Shown here one piece after another: positions 1 to 9,454 of a stretch of 64,000 bases of DNA (the first letter of the stretch is position 1; each line of letters begins with the position of its first letter). The notes below the pieces were generated by a model that ran no database searches, was not told the DNA's origin, and worked only from the letters and a program-made list of their open reading frames with translations. The DNA lies in NCBI GenBank assembly GCA_947492825.1, contig CANLNT010000001.1:248001-312000 (forward strand). The letters run 5' to 3'. The stretch is from an uncultured Paracoccaceae bacterium. GTDB taxonomy: Bacteria > Pseudomonadota > Alphaproteobacteria > Rhodobacterales > Rhodobacteraceae. The position numbers and the translations under genes are program-made.

Positions 1-458
1 GTAATCCGTTGAAAACCAATGGACCTGCGCCACTGCCTGTCCGCCTGCAAGCCGCGCGCGCGGTGATGCAGCACCCGGATGTCGTGGTGACGGATATCGA
101 GGCGCGGATCGGGACGCGTTTTACAGCTGAGACATTGGGCGCTTTGCAACAGATGTATCCCGGTGTGCGCTTTGTCTGGCTGATGGGTGCGGACAATCTG
201 GTGCAGTTTCATCGCTGGCAAAGCTGGCGTCAGATCATGGAAAATGTCCCGGTTGGTGTGCTGGCGCGTCCTGGCGAACGGGTCGCGGCGCGCTTGTCCA
301 AGGCCGCGCGCGTCTATCGCAGCGCCAAGATACCCGCACGCGGATCACGGTTGCTGGCGCGGGCGGACGCGCCGGCGTGGTGCTTTGTCAATTTGCCGAT
401 GAATGCCCAATCCTCGACCGCGATCCGGCGGCGTGGCGAATGGGTCGCGTCAGCGTGA
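1..458 (+). CDS. nadD: Nicotinate-nucleotide adenylyltransferase, 3' part
   Basis: NadD transfers AMP to nicotinate mononucleotide in cytoplasmic NAD synthesis. The reading frame is already open at the window edge (frame beginning at base 3, reading [11 protein letters not shown]), so the N-terminal nucleotide-binding part lies outside. The visible part carries the family motif [15 protein letters not shown] and the C-terminal SSTAIRRR, equivalent to the ISST-IR adenylyltransferase motif. A TTG at 9 is internal, not the true start. It is followed 47 bases later by dacB on the same strand. The identification is confident; only the missing 5' end is uncertain. Confidence 0.93.
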   Translation, partial: NPLKTNGPAPLPVRLQAARAVMQHPDVVVTDIEARIGTRFTAETLGALQQMYPGVRFVWLMGADNLVQFHRWQSWRQIMENVPVGVLARPGERVAARLSKAARVYRSAKIPARGSRLLARADAPAWCFVNLPMNAQSSTAIRRRGEWVASA

Positions 459-505
459 TGGTTGTGTGGTTGAACATCAGGTCACGGCATGGCTAGGGTC
501 CAGGC

Positions 506-2008
506 ATGACAACCAAGCTGACACGCCGCGCGATGATTGCCGGGCTAAGCCTTTTTGGCAGCACCGCACTTGCCAATGCGCCGCTGACATCTTTGCGCCC
601 ACAGGCACGGCAAAGCAATTTGCCCCGTGTCAGGCCGCGCGCGCGGTTTAGCACAGCGGATATGATCGCAGCCGCAGGATTGGACGGTCAAGTTGGGTTT
701 GTGATCGCTGATGCTGAGACGGGCGAAATTTTGGAAGCCATTGATGGCGCAACCGCCCGGCCACCGGCGAGCGTGACCAAAGCTGTCACCGCGCTTTATG
801 CGATTGAAGCCTTGGGCGGCGATTATCGTTTCAAGACAACGGTCTATGGTACTGCCCCGATTGTGAACGGCGCGCTGGACGGCGATCTGATCCTTGCGGG
901 CGGTGGCAACCCCAATCTACTGACAGATGACCTTTATGCGCTATCCGAAACGCTGAAAGCGACAGGGCTGAAAGAGGTCACCGGGAAGTTTCTGGTCTGG
1001 GGCGGTGCGCTACCCGGGGTCGAAGAGATTGACGACACCCAGTTGGACCATCTGGGCTACAACCCTGCGGTGTCGGGGCTGAACCTGAACTTCAATCGGG
1101 TCCATTTTGAGTGGAAACGCGAAGGGTCAAGCTATGCCGTTGCGATGGACGCTCGAAGCGAGACATTGCGGCCCCCAGTCAGTATCGCGCGGATGCGGCT
1201 CGCTGATCGGTCCAGCCCGGTTTACGCCTATCAGGACGGCGGTGGTGTTGACCAATGGACCGTCGCGCGTGGCGCGCTGGGTAAGGCCGGGTCGCGTTGG
1301 TTGCCGGTGCGTTACCCTGCGCTTTATGCAGGCGATGTCTTTCGCACCTTTATGAAGGATCACGGGCTGGATCTGCCTGTCGCCACGCGGATTCCCACAC
1401 TGCCAGACGCGCAGGTGCTGGCCGATCATGAAAGCGAATCGCTGACCGGCGTCATGCGCGCGATGTTGCGGTTCTCGACCAACCTGACGGCAGAGGCGGC
1501 GGGTATGACGGCGAGTGCTGCGTTGACCGGGCAGCGGCGTGGTTTGCGAACTTCTGCGCTGGGTATGACGCGCTGGGCCACGGCGCGTGCAGGGATTACG
1601 CCCGCGTTTGTGGATCATTCCGGCCTTGGTGATCAGTCGCGGATCGCGGCAAGCGACATGGTGACGCTGCTGAACGCGCAGGATGTGCGCGGGCGGCTGT
1701 CGCCGATCCTGAAGTCGATCACGATGCGCGACAGCGAAGGGCGGCCGATCAAGGATGCGCCGGGCGACGTGCGCGCCAAGACGGGTACGCTGAACTTTGT
1801 ATCAACGCTGGCGGGCTATTTAACGACGTCAGGCGGTCGCACGCTAAGTTTTGCAATCTTTGCGGCAGACCTTGATGCCCGCGCGCGCGGCAAGGCCGCA
1901 GGCGACGAACAGCCCGCCGGGTCAATCACATTCAACACCAAGGCCAAGCGATTGCAGCAGGATATCTTGCAGCGCTGGGCGCTGATGGGTGATCTGGGCG
2001 GAACCTAA
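506..2008 (+). CDS. dacB: D-alanyl-D-alanine carboxypeptidase/endopeptidase (PBP4, peptidase S13)
   Basis: A periplasmic penicillin-binding protein that trims or cuts cross-linked peptidoglycan peptides. The 500 aa length fits the PBP4 family. Residues 1-25 form an export signal with a twin arginine (TRRAMIAGLSLFG) ending ALANA, so Tat export is possible. The three catalytic motifs are present: S89-V-T-K92, S324-T-N326 and K425-T-G427. The long insertion between the first two motifs is characteristic of PBP4. It follows nadD in the same direction and its stop overlaps the stop of the convergent TerB-like gene by four bases (CTAA, 2005-2008). Confidence 0.93.
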   Translation: MTTKLTRRAMIAGLSLFGSTALANAPLTSLRPQARQSNLPRVRPRARFSTADMIAAAGLDGQVGFVIADAETGEILEAIDGATARPPASVTKAVTALYAIEALGGDYRFKTTVYGTAPIVNGALDGDLILAGGGNPNLLTDDLYALSETLKATGLKEVTGKFLVWGGALPGVEEIDDTQLDHLGYNPAVSGLNLNFNRVHFEWKREGSSYAVAMDARSETLRPPVSIARMRLADRSSPVYAYQDGGGVDQWTVARGALGKAGSRWLPVRYPALYAGDVFRTFMKDHGLDLPVATRIPTLPDAQVLADHESESLTGVMRAMLRFSTNLTAEAAGMTASAALTGQRRGLRTSALGMTRWATARAGITPAFVDHSGLGDQSRIAASDMVTLLNAQDVRGRLSPILKSITMRDSEGRPIKDAPGDVRAKTGTLNFVSTLAGYLTTSGGRTLSFAIFAADLDARARGKAAGDEQPAGSITFNTKAKRLQQDILQRWALMGDLGGT

Positions 2009-2424
2009 AGGGTCATATGACGCGCGCGCGCGCCTCGCTCGATCGCGGCGGCATGCAGGCGGTCGATATTCAGCTCGTACCGGATTTCTTCCAGCAACCG
2101 CGCCTCTGCCTCGCCAATGGCGCCATCAGCTGCGGCCACGTCACACGACAGCGCATAGGCCGTTTCATAGAGCTTTTCGGGCAGGCACTCGCGCACAAGG
2201 CCAAACAGCGCCTCCAGCCCGTCTTCCTGTTCAAAAAGGTCAAACACCAATTGGGTCAATCGCGACAGGTGGTCGGTGTCGTAATCGGCAAATACCGGCA
2301 GGTTATTGATGGCGTTGTTGATCTTCACCAACTCAGCGGTGCGAATGTCGGCATCAGACGCAGACATGGCGAACATCAGTGCTGCAAGGGCATCCTGTGC
2401 TGACATGGGGTGTTCTATGGTCAT
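2005..2424 (-). CDS. TerB-like (tellurite resistance family) protein
   Basis: A 139-residue, mostly helical acidic protein. The pattern with MFAMSASDADIRTAELVKI near the N-terminus and AAADGAIGEAEARLLEEIR near the C-terminus gives two acidic D-x-D/D-G-x-I-x-x-x-E helices typical of TerB/DjlA-type domains. The start MTIEHP at 2424 was chosen because translation upstream of it runs into the promoter region shared with lysK. The molecular role of stand-alone TerB proteins is not established, and tellurite resistance should not be assumed. The 110 bases between it and the divergent lysK must hold both promoters. Confidence 0.8.
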   Translation of the reverse strand: MTIEHPMSAQDALAALMFAMSASDADIRTAELVKINNAINNLPVFADYDTDHLSRLTQLVFDLFEQEDGLEALFGLVRECLPEKLYETAYALSCDVAAADGAIGEAEARLLEEIRYELNIDRLHAAAIERGARARHMTL

Positions 2425-2534
2425 TGGGTGTCCTTTCGTCGCCAATGCATCCCATTTATTGACGCGCGCGGGCGCTCGCAATAGGGAGTGCGCGAATGTG
2501 GCCATCGGGGCCGCAGGTGAAGTGAGATATTCCA

Positions 2535-4100
2535 ATGACCAGTTTGCGCGAAGCAGCGATGAATTCCAAGGCGTGGCCCTTCGAAGAAGCACGCCGCTTG
2601 CTCAAACGTGTGGAAGCCTCGGGCAAGGATCACGTGCTGTTCGAAACCGGCTATGGCCCGTCAGGCCTGCCGCACATCGGCACCTTTGGTGAGGTGCTGC
2701 GCACCACCATGATCCGGCGCGCGTTCGAGGTAATCTCGGACATTCCGACCAAGCTGATCTGCTTTTCGGACGATCTGGATGGCATGCGCAAGGTGCCGGG
2801 CAATGTGCCGCAACAGGACATGCTGGCCGAACATATGCACAAGCCGCTGACCTCTGTGCCCGATCCTTTTGGCGAGTATGAAAGTTTTGGTCACCACAAC
2901 AATGCGATGCTGCGGCGATTTCTGGACACCTTCGGGTTTGAATACGAATTTTATTCGGCGCGCGAGTTCTACCGCTCTGGTCAGTTTGACGAGGTGCTCA
3001 AGCGTGCCGCAGAGCGTTATGACGATGTGATGAAGGTCATGCTAAAGTCGCTGCGCGAAGAACGTGCCGCGACCTATTCAATCTTTCTGCCGATCCATCC
3101 AGAGACCGGTCGGGTGCTTTATGTGCCGATGAAGAACGTTGACCCGGTCAACCACACGGTGACCTTTGACGACGAAAACGGCAAGGAATGGACCCTGCCG
3201 GTCACGGGCGGCAATGTGAAGTTGCAGTGGAAGCCCGATTTTGGCGCACGCTGGGCCGCGCTTGACGTCGATTTTGAGATGTACGGCAAGGAACACGCCA
3301 CCAATACCGCGATCTATGACCGGATTTGCGAGATCTTGGGCGGCAAGAAGCCGGAACATTTCAGCTATGAGCTGTTCCTCGATGAGAACGGCCAGAAGAT
3401 TTCCAAGTCTTCGGGCAACGGGATTTCGATTGATGAATGGCTGACCTATGCCAGCACCGAAAGCCTGAGCTATTTCATGTACCTCAAGCCCAAGACAGCC
3501 AAGCGGATGCATTTTGATGTGATCCCCAAGGCGGTGGATGAATATCATCAGCAGCTGCGCGCCTATGCCGATCAGGACACCGCAGCACGGGCAAATAACC
3601 CGGTGTTCCACATCCACGGCCACAATGTGCCAGCCTCCGACATGGTGGTGCCGTTCGCGATGCTACTGAACCTCGCGTCGGTGTCTGGGGCAGAGGACAA
3701 GGATACGCTCTGGGGCTTCATTCAGCGTTATGCGCCCGACGCGTCGGCGGAAAAGAACCCGCAGATGGATCAGGCCGCCGGTTTTGCGGTGCGCTACTAT
3801 AATGACTTTGTGAAGCCTACAAAGGTCTATCGCGCGCCCGACGAAAAGGAACGCGCCGCGATGGAAGATTTGGTGGCCCGGCTGAAGACATGGGACGGCG
3901 GATTGGATGCCGAAGCGTTGCAGTCAGAGGTCTTTGCCGTCGGCAAAGCGCATGACTTTGACCCGCTGCGCAGCTGGTTCACGGCTCTTTATGAGGTGCT
4001 GCTGGGCGCATCCCAAGGGCCGCGGTTCGGCGGTTTCATCGCACTTTACGGCGTCGACGAGACCATTGCGCTGATCGAGGGGCGGTTGGCCGAAGCGTAA
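2535..4100 (+). CDS. lysK: Lysyl-tRNA synthetase, class I
   Basis: Charges tRNA-Lys in the cytoplasm. The 521 aa protein has the class I signatures: a HIGH-like motif at PSGLPHIG (residues 42-49) and a KMSKS-like motif KISKS (288-292). Class I LysRS is the archaeal-type enzyme that alphaproteobacteria commonly use instead of the class II form, so this is lineage information rather than an anomaly. An in-frame ATG nine residues in ([10 protein letters not shown]) is an alternative start. The gene is monocistronic, divergent from the TerB-like gene and convergent with the AlkD-like gene. Confidence 0.95.
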   Translation: MTSLREAAMNSKAWPFEEARRLLKRVEASGKDHVLFETGYGPSGLPHIGTFGEVLRTTMIRRAFEVISDIPTKLICFSDDLDGMRKVPGNVPQQDMLAEHMHKPLTSVPDPFGEYESFGHHNNAMLRRFLDTFGFEYEFYSAREFYRSGQFDEVLKRAAERYDDVMKVMLKSLREERAATYSIFLPIHPETGRVLYVPMKNVDPVNHTVTFDDENGKEWTLPVTGGNVKLQWKPDFGARWAALDVDFEMYGKEHATNTAIYDRICEILGGKKPEHFSYELFLDENGQKISKSSGNGISIDEWLTYASTESLSYFMYLKPKTAKRMHFDVIPKAVDEYHQQLRAYADQDTAARANNPVFHIHGHNVPASDMVVPFAMLLNLASVSGAEDKDTLWGFIQRYAPDASAEKNPQMDQAAGFAVRYYNDFVKPTKVYRAPDEKERAAMEDLVARLKTWDGGLDAEALQSEVFAVGKAHDFDPLRSWFTALYEVLLGASQGPRFGGFIALYGVDETIALIEGRLAEA

Positions 4101-4126
4101 GCAATGCTTGCGCGTGGTCAAAGCGG

Positions 4127-4768
4127 CTACTGCAACTTGGCACGTTCAATCGCAATGAACTCTGGCAGGTAGTTGGGTGTGCAGCCGCGCGCGACGGGAT
4201 CGCCCTTATAAAGGCCAGTGCGTTCGCCAAGCTTGATGCAGGCATCGCGAAACGCATCATCATAGATACCAATCTGCCCGGCGGTAAAGTTCATCGCCCA
4301 TTGGACCTGCGGGTCCTCTGACCCAAGGTCGGATGTCAGCTTTGCCATCAGCGCGGCGGTGTTGTCGGGCGGGATCTTGCCCGTCCAGCGTAGGCGGGCC
4401 TGATGGTACCAATACAGGCGGCGCAACACGGGCGAGGGATGGTCCTGCCACGTCTCGATCAGTGCAGCGGTCTTCTTCGCTTTGGTCAATTGATGCGCAA
4501 GCAGCCATTCTGACAATTTGTCACGCTCGTCGTTGGAGTGGCGCGCCATGTCATCGGCCAAAGCCTCGATCGTGGGCTGGTCAAGCTGCATCTTGTCCAT
4601 GATGAGCAGGGCCAAAAGGCGCGGGCCGAAGCCACCGCCCGCCCAAAGTTCTGTTGCCAGTGCGTGGTCTTTCTTGATCGCCGTGGCGAGTGACTTGATC
4701 GCGCCCATTTTGGGGGCGACCGGGTCAATCTGCGCAAGAATGTTCCTGGCTTTATCCGTTTGTGTCAT
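4127..4768 (-). CDS. DNA alkylation repair protein, AlkD-like HEAT-repeat family
   Basis: A 213 aa helical-repeat protein resembling the DNA alkylation repair family (AlkC/AlkD-like): helices such as ATAIKKDHALATELWAGG and FGPRLLALLIMD, ending in a short tail. AlkD-type enzymes remove bulky or cationic alkylated bases without base flipping, but activity of this branch is not proven. The start at 4768 (MTQTDKARN) was chosen over an upstream in-frame ATG (MGARRM), which would place the start within a 10-bp tandem repeat (4774-4793). The gene is monocistronic, read towards lysK. Confidence 0.8.
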   Translation of the reverse strand: MTQTDKARNILAQIDPVAPKMGAIKSLATAIKKDHALATELWAGGGFGPRLLALLIMDKMQLDQPTIEALADDMARHSNDERDKLSEWLLAHQLTKAKKTAALIETWQDHPSPVLRRLYWYHQARLRWTGKIPPDNTAALMAKLTSDLGSEDPQVQWAMNFTAGQIGIYDDAFRDACIKLGERTGLYKGDPVARGCTPNYLPEFIAIERAKLQ

Positions 4769-4773
4769 GCGGC

Positions 4774-4793
4774 GTGCCCCCATGTGCCCCCAT
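4774..4793. repeat. 10-bp tandem duplication at the ribosome-binding region
   Basis: GTGCCCCCAT occurs twice head to tail directly in front of the AlkD-like gene. On the coding strand each copy reads ATGGGGGCAC, so each carries an ATG and a G-run that could act as a ribosome-binding site. The last G-run sits about nine bases from the chosen ATG. Confidence 0.85.
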
Positions 4794-4858
4794 GTACAAG
4801 GTAAGAAGCACCATAGCACATAAGGGCAGTCACGTTCCAATCGCGCGAGGGGTGCGCC

Positions 4859-5416
4859 TTAGCCGAACCAGCCCTTGACCTTGCCCCAAACCGATTTTTC
4901 TTCCGAGGTCTCAGCCACTTCGACGGCCTCGCCTTTGACGGGTTCAACACCTTTGACCTCTGGCAAAGGCTCGCTTTCAAAGTGTTCCTCTTCGGGCTTC
5001 ACCTCTGCCAGTTTCACGGTTTGTGGGGTCATCATGCCGGCGAACATCAGCATCTGAGACAAGGTGTTTGGCCCCGCAATCCCGTCAGCAGGCAGACCCT
5101 TGGCGGTCTGGAAGGCCTGTACGGCCTTTTTGGTGCCGGGGCCGAATTTGCCGTCTGCCTCGATCCCAAGGTCCATTTGCAAAAGCTTGACCGCCTCACC
5201 CCGAGAACCGACACGCAGCAGGATCAATTCAGGCAAGCCGATTACGGTAAAGGTGTCAGGACCCGCGATGCCATCCACGACAAGATCGTTGGCCTTTTGA
5301 TAGTCCTTCAGCGCCCGTTCGGTGCCGGGCCCAAATGCGCCATCCGCGTCGATCCCCAGTTTTTCCTGCAGCCGTTTGACCGGCGCGCCCTTCATCCCGC
5401 GTTTGAGAATTGACAT
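4859..5416 (-). CDS. Peptidoglycan-binding protein with two PG_binding_1 domains
   Basis: A 185 aa protein with two repeats of the PG_binding_1 fold: G-MKGAPVKRLQEKLGIDADG-FGPGTERAL near residues 6-50, and GSRGEAVKLLQMDLGIEADG-FGPGTKKAV near 68-110. An acidic, Glu/Val/Pro-rich tail follows, ending VWGKVKGWFG. There is no signal peptide, so either the start is internal or the protein stays in the cytoplasm. Cytoplasmic PG_binding_1 proteins are known, with roles other than murein binding. The start MSILKRG (5416) was preferred because the upstream extension has no family similarity. The family call is confident, the function is not. Confidence 0.82.
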   Translation of the reverse strand: MSILKRGMKGAPVKRLQEKLGIDADGAFGPGTERALKDYQKANDLVVDGIAGPDTFTVIGLPELILLRVGSRGEAVKLLQMDLGIEADGKFGPGTKKAVQAFQTAKGLPADGIAGPNTLSQMLMFAGMMTPQTVKLAEVKPEEEHFESEPLPEVKGVEPVKGEAVEVAETSEEKSVWGKVKGWFG

Positions 5417-5498
5417 AAGTTGTCCCTTTCCTTGTTGTTGCGCTGACCCCACCACAACGCTGCGTGATGTGAAAGGGGAACTGTGCTAAGCTTGCAGC

Positions 5499-5849
5499 AT
5501 GGCCATGGACCGGGACACTGTCATCGCAATCTATGATCGCCTGATCGCGGCGCATCCCGACCTCGTGCGCAAGGGCAAGACCAGCGCCTATACGGCGATG
5601 AACGGCAACATGTTCAGCTTTGTCGGCCCGGACTGTGAGATGTGCCTGCGCATGTCCAAAGACGACATCGCTGACTATGGCGCGGACTGGGATGCCTCCC
5701 CGGTGATCCGCCACAATGCGGTGATGAATGGTTATGTGGCTGTTTCTGATGCGCTTTTGGCCGACGAAGTCGCCCTTGCCGCGTGGTTTTCCCGGTCAGT
5801 GGCCTTTGCAGGAACGTTGAAACCAAAGCCCACAAAGAAGAAGAAATGA
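5499..5849 (+). CDS. Small TfoX/Sxy N-domain-like protein
   Basis: A 116 aa cytoplasmic protein. The core MNGNMFSFVGPDCEMCLRMS with a following R-H-x-x-M-x-G-Y-V segment resembles the TfoX N-terminal-like fold found in many small alphaproteobacterial proteins, and it ends in a lysine-rich tail KPKPTKKKK. Alternative families with a similar fold (YjbR/DUF1801-like) cannot be excluded. There is no sign of competence genes nearby, so the name says nothing about DNA uptake. It is divergent from the peptidoglycan-binding gene and 51 bases before the next gene. Confidence 0.6.
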   Translation: MAMDRDTVIAIYDRLIAAHPDLVRKGKTSAYTAMNGNMFSFVGPDCEMCLRMSKDDIADYGADWDASPVIRHNAVMNGYVAVSDALLADEVALAAWFSRSVAFAGTLKPKPTKKKK

Positions 5850-5900
5850 AACCTCTGGTCGTTGTCTTGCGTATCTAGAAAGACAGCAGGAGGAAGTCTG

Positions 5901-6302
5901 ATGCGTTTTTTTGCGATGATCCTGGCCTTTTGGGCCTTCGCCGTGCCAGTGCAGGCGCAGGATAACAAGGCGATTGAGGATGTGATCGGCCAGCAATTGC
6001 AGGCCTTTACCGACCGTGACGTTGCCGCCGCCTGGGAACATGCCAGCCCGATGATCCAGGGCATGTTCGGCAATTCCGCACGGTTCGGGCAGATGGTTGA
6101 ACAGGGCTATCCGATGGTCTGGGACAATCGCGACGCCGCCTTCATGGAACTTGAAGGTTCGGGCCAGTTGGTGCTGCAAAAGGTGTTTATTCGTGATGCA
6201 GAAGGGGCAGGGTGGGTGCTGTCCTATGCGATGCTGGAAACAGACGCCGGTTGGAAGATCAATGGTGTCAGCGTGGTGCCAGCGCCTGAATTGTCGGCCT
6301 GA
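5901..6302 (+). CDS. Secreted DUF4864-like protein
   Basis: A 133 aa protein with a clean Sec signal peptide (MRFFAMILAFWAFAVPVQAQ) and a mature domain of about 110 residues resembling DUF4864: an amphipathic helix with TDRDVAAAWEHASPMIQGMF, then a beta-rich half. The start at 5901 is supported by the Shine-Dalgarno AGCAGGAGGAAG just upstream. The function is unknown. The fold suggests an NTF2/SnoaL-like periplasmic protein, which is inference. A short hairpin (6313-6327) lies just after the stop. Confidence 0.72.
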   Translation: MRFFAMILAFWAFAVPVQAQDNKAIEDVIGQQLQAFTDRDVAAAWEHASPMIQGMFGNSARFGQMVEQGYPMVWDNRDAAFMELEGSGQLVLQKVFIRDAEGAGWVLSYAMLETDAGWKINGVSVVPAPELSA

Positions 6303-6312
6303 TCAACTTCGG

Positions 6313-6327
6313 CCACCGTCACGGTGG
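6313..6327 (+). terminator. Short GC hairpin after the DUF4864-like gene
   Basis: CCACCG-TCA-CGGTGG forms a 6-bp stem 11 bases after the stop codon at 6302. Only a weak T-containing stretch follows (TCTTAGCGGTTCTTT), so termination efficiency is uncertain. Confidence 0.4.
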
Positions 6328-6466
6328 TCTTAGCGGTTCTTTACGCGCAAGCCTTATCCCTGATCCCGGTGACTGCCCGACATCCGGTGCGGTCTTTTTC
6401 AAACATACGCGGATGTGCACCGGGCCCGCGCCCGGCACTGACCTGCGTCCGGGCGAGGGATTTTTC

Positions 6467-8758
6467 ATGAACAAGGCAATTACTGACGGGATCGTGCTGA
6501 TGCCGCTGCCCTTTGCGGCAGGCTTGAGTGTCTGGTCAAGCGGCAATGGCACACCGGGGTCAGACACCTATGCGGGAAGCGGCACCGGTGTTTTCGTCAG
6601 CGCCGATCAGGATTTTGGCGGTTGCCTTGAGGTGCAAAAGACCAACAACACCCAAAAAGTCCGCTACATGGCGGAAACGCCAATCTTGCCGGGCTGTTAT
6701 TTGCAGATCACCGCGCGGGTCAAGGCGGTGGCAGGCCCGTTGCCTAATGTGCGGATCGCAGGGTGGGCCGGGGCAGCAGGTGGCGGCTCTGCCAGTGTTG
6801 CAACGTCTGTGGGTCCTGCCACGCCACTGACCACCTATGGCGAGGTGGTCGAAATTTCGGCAATCGTGGGCACCGGTGACCGCAATGGTGTTGATCTGAT
6901 CTGGCCCGAGGCCGCTTATGGCCACTTTGGCATTGATCTGACAGGCAATAGCGGCGGGCTTGTCCGGGTCGATGACATTCAGATTGTTGACATCACAAGT
7001 GCTTTCCAGCGCGATATGATGGCGATGGTCGATGTGCGGGACTATGGCGCGTTAGGCGATGGCAGCACAGACGATTCCGATGCGTTTGAAGCAGCGGATG
7101 CTGCTGCAGATGGGCGCGAAATTCTGGTGCCCGCCGGTGTTTTCAAGTTGACCAAGAACGTCACCATTGAAAACCGGATCCGGTTTGAAGGCACGGTCGA
7201 CCAGACCCGTGGTAAGCATTTCATCCTGCGCAAAGACTTCAATTATCAGACCTACGTCGATGCTTTTGGCGATGAAGAGGAAGCGTTCAAAAAGGCCTAT
7301 CAGGCGCTGATCAACTTTGCTGATCATGAATCGCTTGATCTGTGTGGGCGGCGGATTTCGCTGACAGAACCGCTTGATATGCAGGGTTGCGACCCGGATC
7401 GCACCAGCTTTGCCACGCGTCGCGTGATCCGCAATGGGCAGTTTCAGTCGGTCACAGGTAATGCGTGGAACACAAACACCATCAACAGTCAGGCACGCTA
7501 TACCCCCGGCACCAATGAAAAGCGCCTGACCAACGTGGTCAACGTCGCCAACGTCAAGGTTGGGGCGCTGGTCGAAGGCTCTGGCGTGGGCCGGGAAGTC
7601 TATGTGACATCCGTCAACGTGGGGGCCGCGACGGTGAACATCAGCCAACCGCTATATGACGCAGCGGGTACGCAAAACTATACCTTCCGGCGCTTTGCCT
7701 ACCTGCTCGACTTCTCCGGCTACGACAGCCTTAGCCAGTTCATTCTGGACGACATCGAGTTCCAATGTTCGGATGAATGCAGCGGGGTCATCATGGCGCC
7801 TGACGGGCTGACGTTCCATGTGCGGGATTGCTTCATCAACAACCCAAAGGATCGCGGCATCACTTCGCCGGGGCGCGGGTGTCAGGGTATGCTGATCGAC
7901 CGCTGCCAGTTGATTTCAAGCGAAGAACCACTGCCGGTGCAAAGCCGCAAGTCCATTGCGCTGAACGCCAATGCCAATGACATCAAGCTGCGTGACAACC
8001 GCGTCTCCAAGTTCAAGCATTTCTGTGTGCTGGCCGGGACCGGGAACATCATCACGGGCAACCACTATTTCCACGGGGACAACGAACAAGACGGCATCCG
8101 GCGCGGCGGTGTCGTCCTAACCCGGCCAAATTGCGCGACGATCATCAATGGCAACTACATCGACAACAACTTTATCGAGTGGACGAACGAACACGAGGCC
8201 GATCCGGGCTTTGCCAATCAGTTCTCGTTTGGCGGGCTGACGGTCACGGGCAATATCTTTATCGCCACGAATGTCGGTGCCGGCTTTGGCTTCATTGTGA
8301 TCAAGCCCTTTGGATCAGGCCACTTCGTGCATGGGTTCTCTGTTGTCAGCAATGCGTTCCGCGTCTTCAACGGCAATATCACCCGGGTCGACAAGGTGGA
8401 CACCACATTTTCGGACCTTGATTATGACCGGATGCGGGTTGTCACGTTCGAGGCCAATTCGTTCCACGGGATCAACAACCCGGTCTTTAACCCCGCGCGG
8501 TTGGAGCATACGCAAAATACCGCGTCGCGGAATTGGGTGGCGGATACAGAACCAGCACTGCCGTTCAAAGGCCAGGCCCGGTTTGTCGATGCAGCCGTGC
8601 CGTCAGGGGCGATTACCACGAGCAGCGGCGGGCAGATCTATGAACAACCATGGGCGGACACCAACTATGGCGGGGACAAGCGGTCCGTTCGTTTTGTGTG
8701 GGACACACCGGTCAAGGGCAAGCTGCGCTATGTGGTGCGGATGGATAACCCAACCTGA
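6467..8758 (+). CDS. Right-handed beta-helix protein, GH28/pectate-lyase-3-like
   Basis: A 763 aa protein. Residues 1-185 form a beta-rich N-terminal module. From about 190 the sequence YGALGDGSTDDSDAF starts a parallel beta-helix of the pectate lyase superfamily/GH28-related type. It continues through Asn/Gly-rich rungs such as INGNYIDNNF, and a small C-terminal beta module follows. Such proteins bind or cleave acidic polysaccharides; phage tail spikes share the fold. I see no classical signal peptide at MNKAITDG, so the export route is unclear. The start at 6467 has a nearby GAGGGA ribosome-binding site. No phage genes surround it. Confidence 0.75.
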   Translation: MNKAITDGIVLMPLPFAAGLSVWSSGNGTPGSDTYAGSGTGVFVSADQDFGGCLEVQKTNNTQKVRYMAETPILPGCYLQITARVKAVAGPLPNVRIAGWAGAAGGGSASVATSVGPATPLTTYGEVVEISAIVGTGDRNGVDLIWPEAAYGHFGIDLTGNSGGLVRVDDIQIVDITSAFQRDMMAMVDVRDYGALGDGSTDDSDAFEAADAAADGREILVPAGVFKLTKNVTIENRIRFEGTVDQTRGKHFILRKDFNYQTYVDAFGDEEEAFKKAYQALINFADHESLDLCGRRISLTEPLDMQGCDPDRTSFATRRVIRNGQFQSVTGNAWNTNTINSQARYTPGTNEKRLTNVVNVANVKVGALVEGSGVGREVYVTSVNVGAATVNISQPLYDAAGTQNYTFRRFAYLLDFSGYDSLSQFILDDIEFQCSDECSGVIMAPDGLTFHVRDCFINNPKDRGITSPGRGCQGMLIDRCQLISSEEPLPVQSRKSIALNANANDIKLRDNRVSKFKHFCVLAGTGNIITGNHYFHGDNEQDGIRRGGVVLTRPNCATIINGNYIDNNFIEWTNEHEADPGFANQFSFGGLTVTGNIFIATNVGAGFGFIVIKPFGSGHFVHGFSVVSNAFRVFNGNITRVDKVDTTFSDLDYDRMRVVTFEANSFHGINNPVFNPARLEHTQNTASRNWVADTEPALPFKGQARFVDAAVPSGAITTSSGGQIYEQPWADTNYGGDKRSVRFVWDTPVKGKLRYVVRMDNPT

Positions 8759-8764
8759 TCTGGC

Positions 8765-9430
8765 CTAGAACGTCAGCCAGGTTTCCAGCTTCAGGGCCGC
8801 GCCACGATCACCGGTGAGGCCCTGAACGGCACCTATGGCCACTTTCATATTGGGTTTCCAGTTCCAGATGACCGTTGGGCTGATCTTGGCATAGACATCA
8901 TCGGTCCAGCCTTGCCCGGTCTGCAATTGCAATGTGGTGGTCCAGCGGTCATTCCAGTTGCGGCCCCATGTGGCGTCCATTTTTGGCCGCCAAGTTGTGT
9001 CTATGGTGCCGATGGTGGCGCTGGTATCAACCGCGAGCCAACCGTTTTCGATGCCACGCCCCCAGGAAAACCCAGCCCGCAAAAGCGTTTCGGTGGGTTG
9101 CCGATTGGTCGCACGCACCCCGTAAGCCACGTTGACCGCCCAACGATTTTGCGCCGTCAGATCGCCGATGGGGATATTGGCAAAGGCAAAGGCTGTGCCG
9201 ATCTGTCCCTTGTCAGCGGTATGCACGTCAATACCAAGAGTGATGCGGTCGGTCAGACCCCATTCGGCATATAGCGTCGGGTCGTAGTGCACAGGCAGTT
9301 GCGCGCCTTCTGACAGCAGAAAATTTCCGCCAGCCGCAATGAATAATTCGCCCTTTTCGCGCGCCCATGCGCCTGCAAGGGCAGGGGATGCCGACACCAT
9401 CAGCAAACAAGACAGCAGCACAGATTTCAT
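8765..9430 (-). CDS. Outer-membrane beta-barrel-like protein
   Basis: A 221 aa protein with a Sec signal peptide ending PALAG. The rest consists of alternating amphipathic beta-strands rich in Trp, Gly and Thr (TLYAEWGLTDRITLGID, TTLQLQTGQGWTDD) and finishes LETWLTF with the C-terminal Phe typical of barrels recognised by BamA. No enzymatic motif is visible. It is probably a small roseobacter barrel of unknown cargo. A perfect CtrA-type site sits 25-39 bases upstream of the ATG, suggesting cell-cycle or motility-linked expression. It lies downstream of ydcF on the same strand. Confidence 0.7.
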   Translation of the reverse strand: MKSVLLSCLLMVSASPALAGAWAREKGELFIAAGGNFLLSEGAQLPVHYDPTLYAEWGLTDRITLGIDVHTADKGQIGTAFAFANIPIGDLTAQNRWAVNVAYGVRATNRQPTETLLRAGFSWGRGIENGWLAVDTSATIGTIDTTWRPKMDATWGRNWNDRWTTTLQLQTGQGWTDDVYAKISPTVIWNWKPNMKVAIGAVQGLTGDRGAALKLETWLTF

Positions 9431-9454
9431 GCGCCACAGGGTCGTTCATCTTGA

